64,000 bases of DNA from Sinonovacula constricta (Eukaryota > Mollusca > Bivalvia > Cardiida > Solecurtidae). Each line of letters starts with the position of its first letter. Position 1 is the first letter of the stretch. The notes beneath the pieces were generated by a model, which had not been told where the DNA came from, searched no databases, and saw nothing but the letters and a program-made list of their open reading frames with translations. The DNA lies in NCBI GenBank assembly GCA_007844125.1, contig CM017562.1:61593510-61657509 (forward strand), written 5' to 3'. This document shows, one piece after another, positions 13,946 to 26,746 of the stretch. Made by a program: the position numbers and the translations under genes.

Positions 13946-14679
13946 GACGTCACTGAGTATGTGTAGTGTATATGCCATTTCCTGATCACTTTGCTGTCGC
14001 CGTATTATGCATTTTGGTTGAAAAATTTCTTTTTAATCGATACAAAATATCATTTTAGTTATGTTATAAACGAATCTGTTCCCTCTTTATTGAAAATGGT
14101 CTAGTAGTGAAAGAGTGAAACTATTTTTTTGTGCGGATTCTCCCAAACCGAATAACGCATGTTAAGGCAGACTGTTCATACTATAAAAAGATGATGCATT
14201 GCAAACAAAAAACAGCTGATGCTTTGGATATGTGATAAATAGAACCTGATATTCGTGGTCATTAGAGCCTCGTTTTGTATCCTTTCATCCCGCTCGTTCA
14301 ATATTTTCAGTATCTAATGAACACTCATATCAGACCCTCCATTTATGGGTCTAATCAAAACATTGTTAAACTATGTCAATTTGTCAACCTTCTGGAGGAC
14401 ATAGAATGATCACATGACAAGATAATTGACACATCTTCTCTAATATTAAGTTTTTCACTGAGATATTTTTTACAAGGGAGAATGTTGTGTGTTTCTAATA
14501 GAAGCAATACTTATCGCCTGGACCCGAATACAGTGTGGACATCTGTTGCTAACAACGTCACTAGTTTCTTATTAATGACGTCATAACTTCTACTCAAAAG
14601 TCATCACTTGAATACGTGTTCAAACTGAACTGTTTTCATTTCAATGCTTGCATTTGAGAATATCCTCATTAAATGCAAG
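13946..14679. other. Non-coding stretch
   Basis: No gene or repeat recognised; several CGTCA/TGACG motifs occur without arrangement. Confidence 0.4.
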
Positions 14680-14890
14680 GTTAGAGCTCTGTAAAACCGA
14701 TGTCACCATCCCGCCTATATGCCGACTGACCGATCCAAGATAGTATCTGCTGGACTTGCTCTAGTTTGTTTTATGTCTCTTCACATTTTTTGTTCTAGCT
14801 TTAACACCGCAGTGGCGTATGAATATCTTTTCAGATTTGTATGCATGCTGTAGTATCCATAAGACTTTGTTATATTTTCTTATTCTGAAA
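14680..14890 (+). repeat. Dispersed repeat family A copy
   Basis: The head reads AGGTTAGAGCTCTGTAAAAC, then TATATGCCGACTGACCGATC, then CTTGCTCTAGTTTGTTTTAT. The tail has a GTATGAATATCTTTTC-like block, then GCATGCTGTAGTATCCATAA, GACTTTG and TATTTTCTTATT. The left arm of the internal hairpin is degraded here. Open frames on the minus strand are incidental. Confidence 0.8.
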
Positions 14891-17221
14891 CTGGTGTAAA
14901 AACCTAGAAATGCGTTAATTGATCTGTTAACTTGCACCAACAACATTAATGTTTTACACCAGGGAGATTTCGCACGTCCCATTTTGATAGGCCTTATTAA
15001 AATAATCTCATCTTGCAATTGTGGAAATACATATAAGAATGAGTTTGTCTTTGTAATTTAACCGATGGTTTTTTAATTCGAACACATATTATCAAAAACA
15101 ATTTTATTCTGGGAATTTTATTTGAATTTTAGAACTTATATAAATTTGGAGATTGTGGATAGGTGTTTCCAATTCGTATATTAAACATACAATACATAAC
15201 ACACAGATATATTTTAATAACTTGACACAGTACATTAAAAATAGACATGCAAAAAAGAACAATGAGTAAAAGGTTACTGGTGTCAATTAAGTGTTGTTTA
15301 TTTAATATTTTTACAAAAGTTTGGAGATGTTTAAGTAAGATATTCTTGTTAGCCCTTCTTTGACTGTAATGGTGATTGCACATAAATCATAAAAACAACA
15401 GAATCCAAATGGGTATACAGTTGAGAGCCACAGACGCCAATTAGACTCATGGAGATGAATACGTAGTGGGTAATTAAAGTCCCTATACGCCGCCAGTTAG
15501 ATAAAGAATATTTAATTGGTGGTGACATTTAAGCTTCAGAATGAAAACATTATTGTAATTTTGGTAACATATGCTATTGCGTTTTAGATGTTCTACGAGG
15601 TATAAGTTTTGACTGCATTTGCATTTAGATTAGTATGTAAATTTAATTATGTTAGGCTTAACCTGATAATGCATGTTATGATATGTAAGTATATATTGCT
15701 TAAATATGTTATTTTTTTACATTTTGTGATCCTTATATAGCAAAAAAAATGTGTTCAGTACAAGTCACTGTATCGGTCAATTCAACATAGGCCTATGCCA
15801 AAAGTAAACAGTATAGAAGATATGCACCAGAACTTCTAAGATTGCACAACTCTATTGACTTAATCTTTATGCAGAAAAATAAGCATTTAACGAAACGGAA
15901 ATCATCCCATGTTAAGTCATTCGTTAATATTCAATCTTATAATGGCATTGTCTATAACTCTAAACAAAATCACAAAACTAAAGTATTTTAATATTTCAGA
16001 TTAAACTACCTATATGTTACCAAACAAGTTGTACTAGTTTGTTGTTATGCTTTTTAGAAATGCCTTTCTAGTTCACATACAGACTTGCTATCAATTTCAT
16101 TTCAATAAAAGTACTAATGACTGTCCGTTTATGGTAGCTGTGTGGCTGAAATTGGAAATGTGTGTGTGTGTTTCGCTTTGCAGAGTTAAAATGGCAGCAA
16201 GGGCGACTGAATTTATTGAATACAGGTCTCGTTGTTAGCTCTCTCTTACTGAATCTATGTTAATGCAAGTTTTTAAACTTAGTCCCATCAACATTAAAGT
16301 GTTCAGAAATCTTAACCATATACTTTGAATGGTATTGCCATACAAACCTGAAGCCATAATGTGATCGGTGTTGCCAGGAAATGGTTAACCCACTCATTGG
16401 TTGCAAGGTCTTCAAGGCCCAGCACTGATTGAGTAAAGGTTCTAACTTTGTGAATTGATGTACATACAACAGGGCTATCTTGTCTTTTATTTGGAGAAAA
16501 TAAAACTTGCATAACAATGTTATGGTTGGTGTTTGTATAATTGTGCTTTGTCTTCACAAGATACACGTTGAGACAAAAAAATAATAATAATATATTAATC
16601 ATATTTTAACGTGTCATATAAAAAGTACAAGCTCAGAAAATGTCGTTTTACTTCATAAGCATGACATGACATGAAGAGAGGCGTTATTCAGGTATGGTGT
16701 CACTACAATATTTTCAAAAGACAGCTGAATTTGATATTATCATCTAGGCACACACTATCATGTTACGTTATCAGTTAAGCAACCGATTAATTGTTGTACG
16801 CATGGATGGTGTGTTATGAACTTAAACTGACATATTATAGACATGTTATCATAAAATATTATAGAAATATGCGTTATGTGATACACGTATAACTTAATAT
16901 ATAGTATAGATTTGTAATTACTGTTGTGTAGATTGTATGATTTGCTTTGTATTCCTATAGTGTAATATTGTTTGTTTATTGAACTGATTAACTGCTTTTA
17001 ATCTGTGGTGTTGCGAATGTCAGACTGTTATTATGACTGGAAAGTTAAAAAAGCATCAATCTTACACAATTCTTTCTAAAAGCTTAATACAACTAACACC
17101 TCCATATTTGAAAAAAAAATTGTTAACTCGTTTGATACAAGAAAAAGCGATTTGACTAAACCTCGGACAATTTATCGACATTCTTGCTAAGCAATAAAGC
17201 CTTTCCACTTCCTAGACACAC
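14891..17221. other. AT-rich non-coding stretch
   Basis: No gene supported. A 42-bp segment at 16184-16225 is bounded by an acceptor-like TTTCGCTTTGCAG and a donor-like ACAG/GTCTCG and opens with AAAATGGCAGCAAGG, but it is too short to judge. Confidence 0.4.
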
Positions 17222-17400
17222 TGGTAGGGGTATAATTTAGAAGCTTAATTTACTGCAGAACTCTACAGTTTCGCTAGACATTAGGGAAAGGTCGATGACA
17301 TCGTAAGACTATCTTGCTAACATAAACGGACCCTTGAGAGGACCGTTCAACCTACATGATAACTACCCGTGACAAGATCATTTATGCGATATATGCATCG
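17222..17400 (+). repeat. Dispersed repeat family B copy
   Basis: Shares GGGGTATAATTTAGAAGCTT, AATTTA, then ACATAAACGGACCCTTGAGA followed by GGACCGTTCAACCT, then ACTACCCGTGACAAGATCAT and TTATGC with 11150-11285. AACGGACC and GGACCGTT are imperfect complements that could form a stem around CTTGAGA. Class unknown; no open frame is shared. Confidence 0.7.
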
Positions 17401-17996
17401 TTGATGGTGTCTGACAACTGACAAGGTATAGCATGGTAAGATAGGAATGTATAGGACGCAACTAGTCGCAATTAGATTGTCTACAAGAAGATATGTGTAG
17501 CAAGTGGGGTGTTTCTTCATATTTTCCCGCCAAAATTCTAGTTTACAGTTCCGTTTATTAAACTTGAAAAGTTATAAATCTCTGTGCGTTTTCATGATTG
17601 TTTTTACTCTAAATATTTTTGTAATTCGTAAATAACACATATATCATTTGTACCATACAGTAATGTTCTGTTTAGATGATAAGTTTTTCAATATACCTTA
17701 TTTAAATATCTGGTGCAGGATTATTTGGTACTTCATAGCAATTTAAACGTATCAAAATATGCTTTTTACAAGTAAAGTTTAAGTTGTAGGTCTAACATAT
17801 ACTTTTTGATGAATGATATGTCTATATATTGTTGCGTTACAAAGCATTGTGTAATAAACTGAAATACACAGCAGTGGAAGAAATGAACAATCAATAAACA
17901 AACAAAAATTGTCTACAATGTACTTTTTTAAACATTTACTTACGATTTACAATATAACTTCATCAAATAAGTATATCATGTATGTATATAAGTTTA
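17401..17996. other. AT-rich non-coding stretch
   Basis: No feature recognised. Confidence 0.4.
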
Positions 17997-18330
17997 TTGT
18001 ATCTGTTTTAACTCCCGATGCAGGTGCTTACTGTTAGTTGTTTCACTTTGATGGGACATTGTTATTTACACTGTTTGTTCGATAGAAAAAGTTCAGGAAG
18101 TGCGAGGTTGGAGCGCTCCACAAACCATGTTTAAGCACCCCAGTCGGCCCTTTTGCCGATTGGCCGTTCCAAGGCGGTAACTGATAGGTTTTTTTATGTA
18201 CGTTATGTCTCATCTCTGTGTTTTTGTTACATTTACATTTACCTTGTTTGCCTTTGTCTACTGGTAGATAAAATTTAAATATCTGTGGAAATTTTTATAG
18301 GACCTTTTCCTATTTACCTATTACTATTGG
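17997..18330 (+). repeat. Dispersed repeat family A, longest copy
   Basis: It begins with a 5' section (TATCTGTTTTAACTCCCGAT, then GCTTACTGTTAGTTGTTTCA) that also occurs alone at 57646-57695. It continues with GATAGAAAAAGTTCAGGAAG, TGCGAGGTTGGAGCGCTCCA, GTTTAAGCACCCCAGTCGGC and a near-palindromic CAGTCGG ... CCGATTG hairpin, then CGGTAACTGATAGG. The tail differs from other copies (GTTTGCCTTTGTCTACTGG, then ATAGGACCTTTTCCTATTTA), so at least two subfamilies exist. No coding potential. Confidence 0.85.
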
Positions 18331-19529
18331 CATCAAGTTAATTTCCTGAATAAACATATCTTCGTCAAATAAAAGGCAATACAGTCTAGTTTGTTGAATA
18401 AAAATAATGTTATTTTAGGTAATGACTAATTGACGGAGATGTGTAATAATATCCGCCTTTTTCACATTAAAGAGATGACATAACAATTGCAAATTATATA
18501 ATTCCTGCATGCTTAATAGAGGTATAACATTGACTGATTGACAATAATTGTCAAATAAAGACAGTCATCGAAAAGCACCTGCTAGTTAAAATCCTATTAT
18601 CTTTTAAATGAATCTAAACCTCCACCCATCTACAATCACATGTTTAAATCATGCAATAAAATGTGAAGTTATATAAAACATGCACTAGATGTTTATAGTA
18701 TAGTTTATAAATAAGGCCGTGTGTCAAACGAAATCATTCTACCATCATAGACTGTTCAGTTGCTAAAAAGATGTGAGGTTAACATAAAAGAGCATTGTAT
18801 TTGGGGTTTAGCTAAGGTCAGTCATTTTCTACATGTAAATGCATACTACTTTCCACACAGGGTATAGAAGGTCAACAGTCTAGAACTATTTTATTATGTA
18901 AGCTATTACTCATATATCACTATATACCAACATAACCTAGTATTTATGCATATCCCAATCGCCTAATTGCCTTCAACATCATTATTATCTAGTTATTCGT
19001 AGCTTTATTAAACGTATTCAAAATATGTAACCGTCAGAAACCAAACTATTATTGGCATATTTTAATTTCCATTATATGTCGCAAAATTCGAGTGTATACA
19101 TAGGAATATTGTATGTTTATCCTTTGCAATGTAAACATATTATATGGTATTGACAAAATGTGACATAGTTAGCTATGAAGTTATTCTGTAAGCATATGGT
19201 TCATGACAATTCGAGTTTATGGCTCATGGTTCATTATAATCCATTATTCAATATTATATCGGTGTGCATTTATTTAGATAAAGTATAACTCCCGTTTACG
19301 ATTACTTACTTTATTGTACACGCTTTAATGGTAATTATTTAGTATTACTGTAAACATCCTTAAGCCGTTAATTGAGTATATCAAAACTTATACATCCACA
19401 CATCGACATGTTAACATTTCTTGTATATACGTCTGTATGTTTAACATGTCGGTGAGGCAGCGGAATGTTTAAACTATTCTTGTCGGAACTCAAACTCAAA
19501 GATATATTATCCCAAACAATACATTTCGT
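18331..19529. other. AT-rich non-coding stretch
   Basis: Nothing recognised. Confidence 0.4.
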
Positions 19530-20100
19530 TCGTCATCCGTCGTGCCTCGTTCGTCATCCGTCATGCGGCATCAACAATTTGTTTTTAAATACTTTAGCGA
19601 ATTCGAATTTGATTCAATAATTTGTTTGTCTGCGTGAAATCTTGGCCGTAGCTGGGCCAAACACGATGTCAATAGGTCATATCAGAGAAAACCGTATAAA
19701 TAAATTAGAGGCAAACTGTGTGGCCCAGTTTTCATCAAACTTGGCTTGAATGTTTGTCTCCGTGAAATCTTTAATCAGTTTGTAGCTAGGTCCTGTTGGG
19801 TCAAAAGGTAGGCCACATGGTCAAACTTTAGAAAGTCCTTGCGACCATACTAAAGACAACATTTATGGCCGAATCGTCAACGAAACTCGGTCAGAATATG
19901 TGTCAGCGTAACATCTTATTTTTTTAAATATATATCACATGGTAAAATACAGAAAACCGTGTGAACACTCCAGCGGCCATATTTATATCCCAATTATCAC
20001 TAAAGATTGTCAGACTGTTTGTCTGAATCAAATCTTGGAGGAGTTTGTAGTTGGATCACATGGGATCAAAACATAGTTCAGTTGGCTAATCATTAAGCAA
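19530..20100 (+). repeat. Decayed dispersed tandem repeat, units of about 120-150 bp
   Basis: It opens with TCGTTCGTCATCCGTCGTGC and TCGTCATCCGTCATGCGGC, then four degenerate units marked by TTTGTCTGCGTGAAATCTTG (19625), TTTGTCTCCGTGAAATCTTT (19752), TGTGTCAGCGTAACATCTTA (19899) and TTTGTCTGAATCAAATCTTG (20019). Each is followed by GTAGCT(G/A)GG-like and GGGTCAAAA-like blocks. I recall repeats of this style in bivalve genomes, but the class name is unknown to me. No protein is encoded. Confidence 0.65.
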
Positions 20101-20450
20101 GCCGTTTACAGATCACTTGAACATATCCTATAGTTCAAAGATCGCTTAAAACCTTCCAACAGTTTATAGATAGCTCGATCCTTTCTAACAGATCGCTCGA
20201 ACTTTTTTCTACTGTTTATCGTTCACTTAAACCTCTACTAAATTTTATAGATCGCTGAAACTTTTCGGATAGTTTGTAGATCTCCAGAATTATTGCAGAT
20301 ATATTTAGATCGCTCGAACATTTCTTACAGTTACATCGCCCGAGACGTTCATATTGTTTATAGATCGCTGGAATTTTTTTTACAGTTAGAAGACATTGAA
20401 TATTAATTTCAGTTTATCGATCACTCGAATATATCCTACAGTATTCCTTA
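20101..20450 (+). repeat. Degenerate minisatellite, period roughly 30-45 bp
   Basis: The motif (C)AGTTTATAGATCGCTCGAAC plus an ATTTTCTA-like spacer recurs about nine times with substitutions and small length changes, for example near 20160, 20195, 20247, 20305, 20358 and 20411. Divergence between units indicates an old array. It directly follows the previous repeat block and may belong to the same element. Confidence 0.65.
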
Positions 20451-23400
20451 GTAACTCTTATTTTTTCTTTTGAAAGGTTAAACCTCTTAACCATCTGTCA
20501 CACAAAAAAAACGTTATTATAAAGTGTGAAAAGTGATGTGTTTCGTTTGAAGAAAACGGTTAAACGTTGTGGAGCTCAAAAAACTATGGCGTTTAGAAAG
20601 GTATTCTGTAAGTTGGGCTAAATCTAGTTTTAATTGGTTTGTTTTATTTTATTTTTGTTATATAATTTAAATGATGTTTATCTTTTAGATAATCTTCTAT
20701 TAGTCATGAAATTATATTTTATTAACGTTCTCTATGATGTTAAAATTTAATGTTTTACTGAAAATGTGAGGCTGGTCTAATGTCTTTATCCAATCGTCTA
20801 CGGACACTTGAACAATATGAGTTTCATTCGAACGCACCCATAGTACCACTCTCTACCATCGGCTCATACATTCACCTCTGTTATTGGCTCACTTAATGTC
20901 GGGACTACTTTCGATCCACGTGACTTTCAAAAGTCACATGATATTAAAGATGGTGACACCGGTGAAATGGGAAGTTGTTTGTTTTATTTGTAGAAACAAG
21001 AACTCAAGAAATTATAGTTTAGACAGCAGAGAAAGCAAAAGATAAGATCACATTTGCTCTTAAACACGTAGGTCAATGCCTCCCTCTGTTTATCTTTTAA
21101 AACCAAGTTTTTGTCGTATTTCTTAACTGCCTCGTGGATCACGTCCATGTTTATTTACAAATGCGCATTAATATCACTATGTTATTCTTCCAAAAATAGT
21201 GCGCTTGAATTAATTAAATATCTTTAATTATTTACTTCAATATATGTCTTTTTTAGTAGATGTTTATTCATTTTATGTAGAAGTATTATTTTAATTTGAA
21301 AATATCCTTAAAATAACACTTTAAAATTTCCGTCAAAAATCTTGACGTGAGCCCATTGCAGAGGTGTCTGAGAGAGGAACGAACGGCAACTCTGCATGGG
21401 AGATTGCCATAGTACAATGTCTACGTGCTGGTCCTGAGATTTTCTTTTCGAGAAAAACGTGCTACTGGGCGTTGCAAAATTGGCTATACTTGAACTTATA
21501 GATAACAATCTCACTCTCTTGATTATATTTGAATGGTCATATCGATGTAAATGAAATTTCCATTCTAGAATGATCATTTAAAAACCTTGATAAGACAGAG
21601 CATCTTTTTTAGTAAGAATTAATTTAATGAAGATTATGTATCTGCTACGTACAGTTTTATATTACCAACATGTTGGCATGTATTAAACTCTGAACAATAT
21701 ATACAGGTAAAGGTTAAACGTCGTGCAGATGTGTTCCCATTCGTTTTTATTACCGCCATATTATTCAACTTACGACGCTTTTTTTATTTCTTTTATACTT
21801 TAAAGAGCATTCGGCCGGACGCCCGCCGAATGTCTACTGATTGTTGATTGTTTTGTAAATATTACGGGTTCTAAGTTGATTTTCTTTCGTTCTTTAACTC
21901 AGTCTTAACAAGTTCATCAGGAGAACAGAATTTAAGGGTGTCCGCTGTTCGACCAGGACCCTGATTTTAAAGGAGAATTATTGTGCTGCGGTAAGCAACA
22001 AAACTTTTTTCAAGATATTATACTGATATCTTGCAGTATTTAAGTTTTTGAATTTAAAAAAAGAACTATTCTCCTTGATTTCAGATTATCACAACACGCA
22101 TTGTCGGCTTTCTTGAAAACCACAGATTAATAAAACAAGTCATTCATTTAATCATCCCCATTGGACGTGTCAGACTGAAATATCTTTCTATAGCCATTTG
22201 TCACACGATGTGGTGCCGAACGCCTTGACGGTATCTAGATGTGAACACTTCAGCAGGGAGTTGGGTTAAACGTTACCTAGGCAACACATGGCAATGCCAC
22301 TCAGCAGCAATGATTTGTGTGCCTTTGCGAATTCTGTTTAGGCAATTGTCTATAGTATTTAATTAGTTAAACAGTAATGACTCACATGATCTCATTTGGC
22401 AAAAAAATTCTTTGAATTGAATTTGCGGTAGACGGTTTTGTTCATTAAAAAGTCATTTGTTTCTTCATAAAGGTCACGCACACTACAGTAACATAAAGTC
22501 ATAAACTGAACTAATTTTGCAGATATTCCAACAAACATACCTGAAATTGCACAAAGCGAGTTACGTATTTCCGCAGCGAGTAGAAATATATTCTTTTCAA
22601 TTAAACGATGTGTTATAGTTAGATGCAAACAATGATCATTCAACGGACATTCAAGAGAACAGTATGTACAACCACCGGCACACAGCTGGTCAGAAAGACG
22701 ATGGTTTCACAAGATTTCACCTCCGATGGGGTAGAGGACGGACCCACGCTGAACATCTACATGTTTATTGCTTCGAAACCTGCAGCATTTTATAACAATT
22801 GAAAAAAAACAAGGCAAACATTTGTTGAGTGTAACTTGTATCGCGGGAGAAATCCCCATTATTTACACGTGCAGCTCGTGTTGTAACCCGTAAATGTTAA
22901 GTCAGTATGTATGTATAGCATGTATAGTATATGTCATATATGTTCCTACTGACTGTTCCAGACTAGCCTTTTTTACCAAACAGAAAGGGACAATTCAATG
23001 CTTTTTTCATTCTATATTATTTACGCGTATTTATAGCGGTTTAATTATTTACCAAATGAACGTTTCTTAATTCATGTATTTTATAAATGCATATACAATG
23101 TATTTTGAAAGAGACATGTTATTGTAAAGATTGTATGGGTACAACTAAATCAAGATGCCCTATTTAAAACATAATATCTCATAAAAAGCAAGAAGATCTA
23201 GCTTATATTAGACATATATCACTGAGTTGCCTTTTTCGTGTGGTTCTTTTTTTTTCGAATTGATATCGGCTTCACTTCATCCGTTTGTTGGACTTGTAAG
23301 ACTGTAAGAAAGTTATTTATAAGAAGTTCTGTTAATTAGAAGACAATCTGATCTACATAAGCACAGGTTCAATTGTAGGTTGACTTGATATATTTCATTC

Positions 23401-23690
23401 TTCACAATGTACATTATTCCCAGTCCATAGTCTCTCATCGTTATCCCATGTGATCTCACCGATGGTATGCGTAGCGTCACAACAATAGGTTCAGTAGTCG
23501 AAGCAACAGATAAAACGTGATTTAGAGTTGTAGGTAACAGAAGTCAATTGTTACCAGGCATATTAAACACAGAGTAATAGTCCCAGTGTATCTTACAAGT
23601 ATGTGAAGATGGATAAAAGCAATCTAGCCTTATTACTTATAAACCCCAAAACAAGTAGTATTTTGTATTAGTGGCAACCTTATTTAACTT
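20451..23690. other. Non-coding stretch; one short GC-richer open segment
   Basis: No gene supported. At 22664-22798 a plus-strand open segment of 44 codons has higher GC and basic/histidine-rich content, but no start context, splice sites or family resemblance that I can defend. The segments at 21308-21577 and 22392-22643 on the minus strand are open without recognisable motifs. Confidence 0.4.
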
Positions 23691-23693
23691 GGG

Positions 23694-23914
23694 AGGTGCG
23701 TCCGTTGCCAAGCGGTTAGAGTCAATGACTTGTACCTCCTAGCCTCTCGTCGCGTGAGTTCGAATCCCGGCCATGTAAAGAACTTTCCTGTGGGGAGGTT
23801 TTCCAGCTGTCCTCCAGTGCGCCGGTGCTGTTTGAGGTTTCTTCCCGCACAATGGTTGGACGTCGCTAATAAGGTCATATTTGTGTGGCGCAGTGTATTC
23901 ACATCCGGGGTTAC

Positions 23915-23916
<2 letters not shown>
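23694..23916 (+). mobile_element. tRNA-derived SINE ending in a CA microsatellite
   Basis: The tRNA-like head starts near 23697 (GTGCGTCCGTTGCC). An A-box-like TTGCCAAGCGGTTAGAG lies at 23705-23721 and a B box GAGTTCGAATCCC at 23756-23768. A tRNA-unrelated body follows (AAAGAACTTTCCTGTGGGGA, then CTCCAGTGCGCCGGTGCTG), ending at CGGGGTTACTT where a long CA run begins. The A-to-B spacing is longer than in a standard tRNA and no acceptor stem closes, so this is a SINE and not a tRNA gene. Confidence 0.8.
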
Positions 23917-23991
<75 letters not shown>

Positions 23992-24108
23992 CACACACAA
24001 CACACACACACAACACACACACACACACACACACCACACACACACACACACACACACCACACACACACCACACACACACACACACACAACACACACACAC
24101 ACACACAA
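23917..24108 (+). repeat. (CA)n microsatellite, about 190 bp
   Basis: CA repeats with several CAA and CCA interruptions sit exactly at the 3' end of the preceding SINE, so they probably grew from its simple-sequence tail. The histidine/threonine open frames on the plus strand and cysteine/valine ones on the minus strand are artefacts. Confidence 0.97.
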
Positions 24109-26746
24109 ATCGGCGCAGTATATAAACAGGCAAACCTTAGAGATTTTTTATTGCTTTTCCAACGCTTATGCCTCATATTTTGTCATTAATATTTTGTCAT
24201 TTCTTTTTCTTCTTTGAAAATCACTGTATGATATGAATTACATTGCTACCCTTTAATCTAACGGTTAAAATGAGTCTATATATCCCTATGAAACAGTAAT
24301 TATTAAATGTGAAAGTGGATTCTTCGTGATGTAAACATAATTTCACTAAAAATGTATTTCACAATATTTCTTACTGTTTGTAATATAACCTACTTGTCCA
24401 CGATTAAATGCCAGTATTTTTAATTCTTGTTTATTTTGTTATGTTTATTTTATTTTTTGTTGTTGTTTTGTTGTTGTTGTTTTTATTTCCCGATGTTACC
24501 AACAATTTTAGATCTTCGCGGTGATGATGCTTCGATTCCGCGTTAGGCTTCTGAGTACTAGGAACAGCAGCTCAATATACCATTATAAATATATTGTAAA
24601 TGCGTTATGCCCTTTCTCAAAGGAGAAGTAATTGAATAAAATGTTTTATGTTCCAATGAATAAGATCAAACGCGATGTTTATGACAAATTTGGTACAGGA
24701 GCTGTAATTTGTATATAAACATTCACGGGTCAGGGGCAGTAAACAGTCGTCTTTGATTGTTGTCGTATTACACTGGCTCCGTCATATCAGGTTAGCGTTG
24801 ATAGAAAAATGAATGATTATGACTTTTTATAAAAGTATCTTTGATACAATCTTTGCTTCTATAGATATGTAGTTATATGATCATTATCCAATTAACTTAT
24901 AACATGTGCAAAAGGTAAAAAGATACAACAGTGTTTTCTGAAGAGGTTTTAACGATATAATATTTCCTAAACTGGTAACCAGAGATCACAAATATAAAAC
25001 AGTGTGCAGAACGTTCGAGAAACGCTATCAAAATGTGGATAGATAAATAACAAGACTGACTGCGGATGTAGTGGTGTTAATTAAGATCAAGTTACTAATC
25101 TTCTCGCATTGTTTCCAGACAACGCGCTGTATTACATGTTATGGACAAGCGTTACTTGTGAGCTTGCTATTTTATTGTAAGGGATTACATATTTCGGCGT
25201 TTAAATCATAATAATAGCACCAAGCAATATGAAGTAAATTAGAAACTAAAACAAGCAAAATTTGATTTAATTACGTGCCAAAATGCTAGCTTGAAGAAGG
25301 GGGTTTATTTGACCGGTTATATGACTTTTTCCTAATGTCGTACGCGGTTAGTGACGTGCCTGACGTCACCACACTTGGACTATTTTCACTAGAATTACTT
25401 ATTTTCACAAGTGACATTTAACGTTTGGAAGCACAGACCTACTCTTGTTTCCCTATTACAATGCTTCAAGTTCATGCAGTGTCCAATAATGCGCTCACTA
25501 TTCTGGAGACTGTGTAAAGATCGAGAATAACAAATTAATTAAGTGATGGGCACATGTGTAACGGCTAGAAAATATCAGTCTGTGACTGTAACGAAGATAT
25601 TTGCTGGAGAGGATTGAAATGTCATCGTGTTAATTTGAGAGAACGTTGAAAATCGTTTTAATACTTCTGCGATGGTAGTCGTGGGCGTAACGTTAACGAA
25701 TAATGTTCGGATCTTCCCCTTCTACTCTATATTGTTATCGCTATCCACGCATATTCGGGTAGCTTCGTGTTAATAATGTTTCTCTATAATATTGATCATT
25801 TCCATCTTTATTTTTCCTGCTTAGATATATATGCCACAAATCTTCAGAACATTCATATGTATGCATGTATCTGCCAAAATAAATCCTTTTATAAATGACT
25901 GAGCCATGCATTATCTACTTTTGTCGTAATCATGATCTACGAAAACAACATCTTAGAAATAAACAAATTTGCCTATGCTCTTTTACATCCGTAATAATAT
26001 TACATCTTAATTGAATTCTACGTATAACATGCTGATCAATGCATAATGGCCAAGAGACGATCATCCTTACACATTATAAAATATGATTTTTACAGATTTG
26101 GAAAAAAGAATTAAAGACCACCTATTCAGTATAACGGTTCTTCGACTTATAATAATATATATATATATTACGCGAACTTGCAACTGTGTCATCACGTCCC
26201 TTCAGTAATGTATTCAATGTGTCCTTATCAATGGACAAAGTACCATGTGTGTTTTATATTAAATCAGGCAATCGATCAGCTGCTTCTGATTATAGACAAT
26301 TATGTCTTCATAGCTCAATCAAAAAGGTTTTTGAAATATGTGTGGACAAAGACGTGCATAATTGTTTCATTACCTTAACTGTTTCTTGTTATCAGACTCG
26401 TTTTACGACTGTCGACTCTGCTATAAGCCAATTCACCTGCCTATATAGAATAAAATTGTATCGCATTATCTTCTTGTCTGTCCTCTATACCATAATACTA
26501 GACGTACCTTGTTTTATTACTTAATTGTTATTCTCGCCAAGACTATCTGTTAAACCGTATGTGGTGGCTTAAACCTAGCTCAAACTATGAATACAAACAT
26601 GTTTAAAGCTGTCCATAGGTTCATCATCGATGAGTAAATGGAAATCACATTATACTTTTATAACCATTGAACTCATTTTTTCTCTATGTTGCCTTTACTT
26701 TCCATCACATCTTTATTGCTGTTTATTCACCAAATATTATACAAAA
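24109..26746. other. AT-rich non-coding stretch
   Basis: No gene supported. A T-rich GTT/GTTTT low-complexity tract lies at about 24425-24485 and a short AT run at about 26154-26168. A 112-codon open frame at 26186-26524 shows no family signature. Confidence 0.4.

Noticed and set aside
16184..16225. Micro-exon starting AAAATGGCAGCAAGG
   Set aside because: Splice-like edges but only 42 bases, with no flanking exons or recognisable protein.
22664..22798. Short GC-richer 44-codon open segment
   Set aside because: No start context, splice sites or known family; kept only as a note in the regional entry.
23684..24217. Histidine/threonine-rich or cysteine/valine-rich proteins
   Set aside because: Translation of the CA tract and SINE on either strand.
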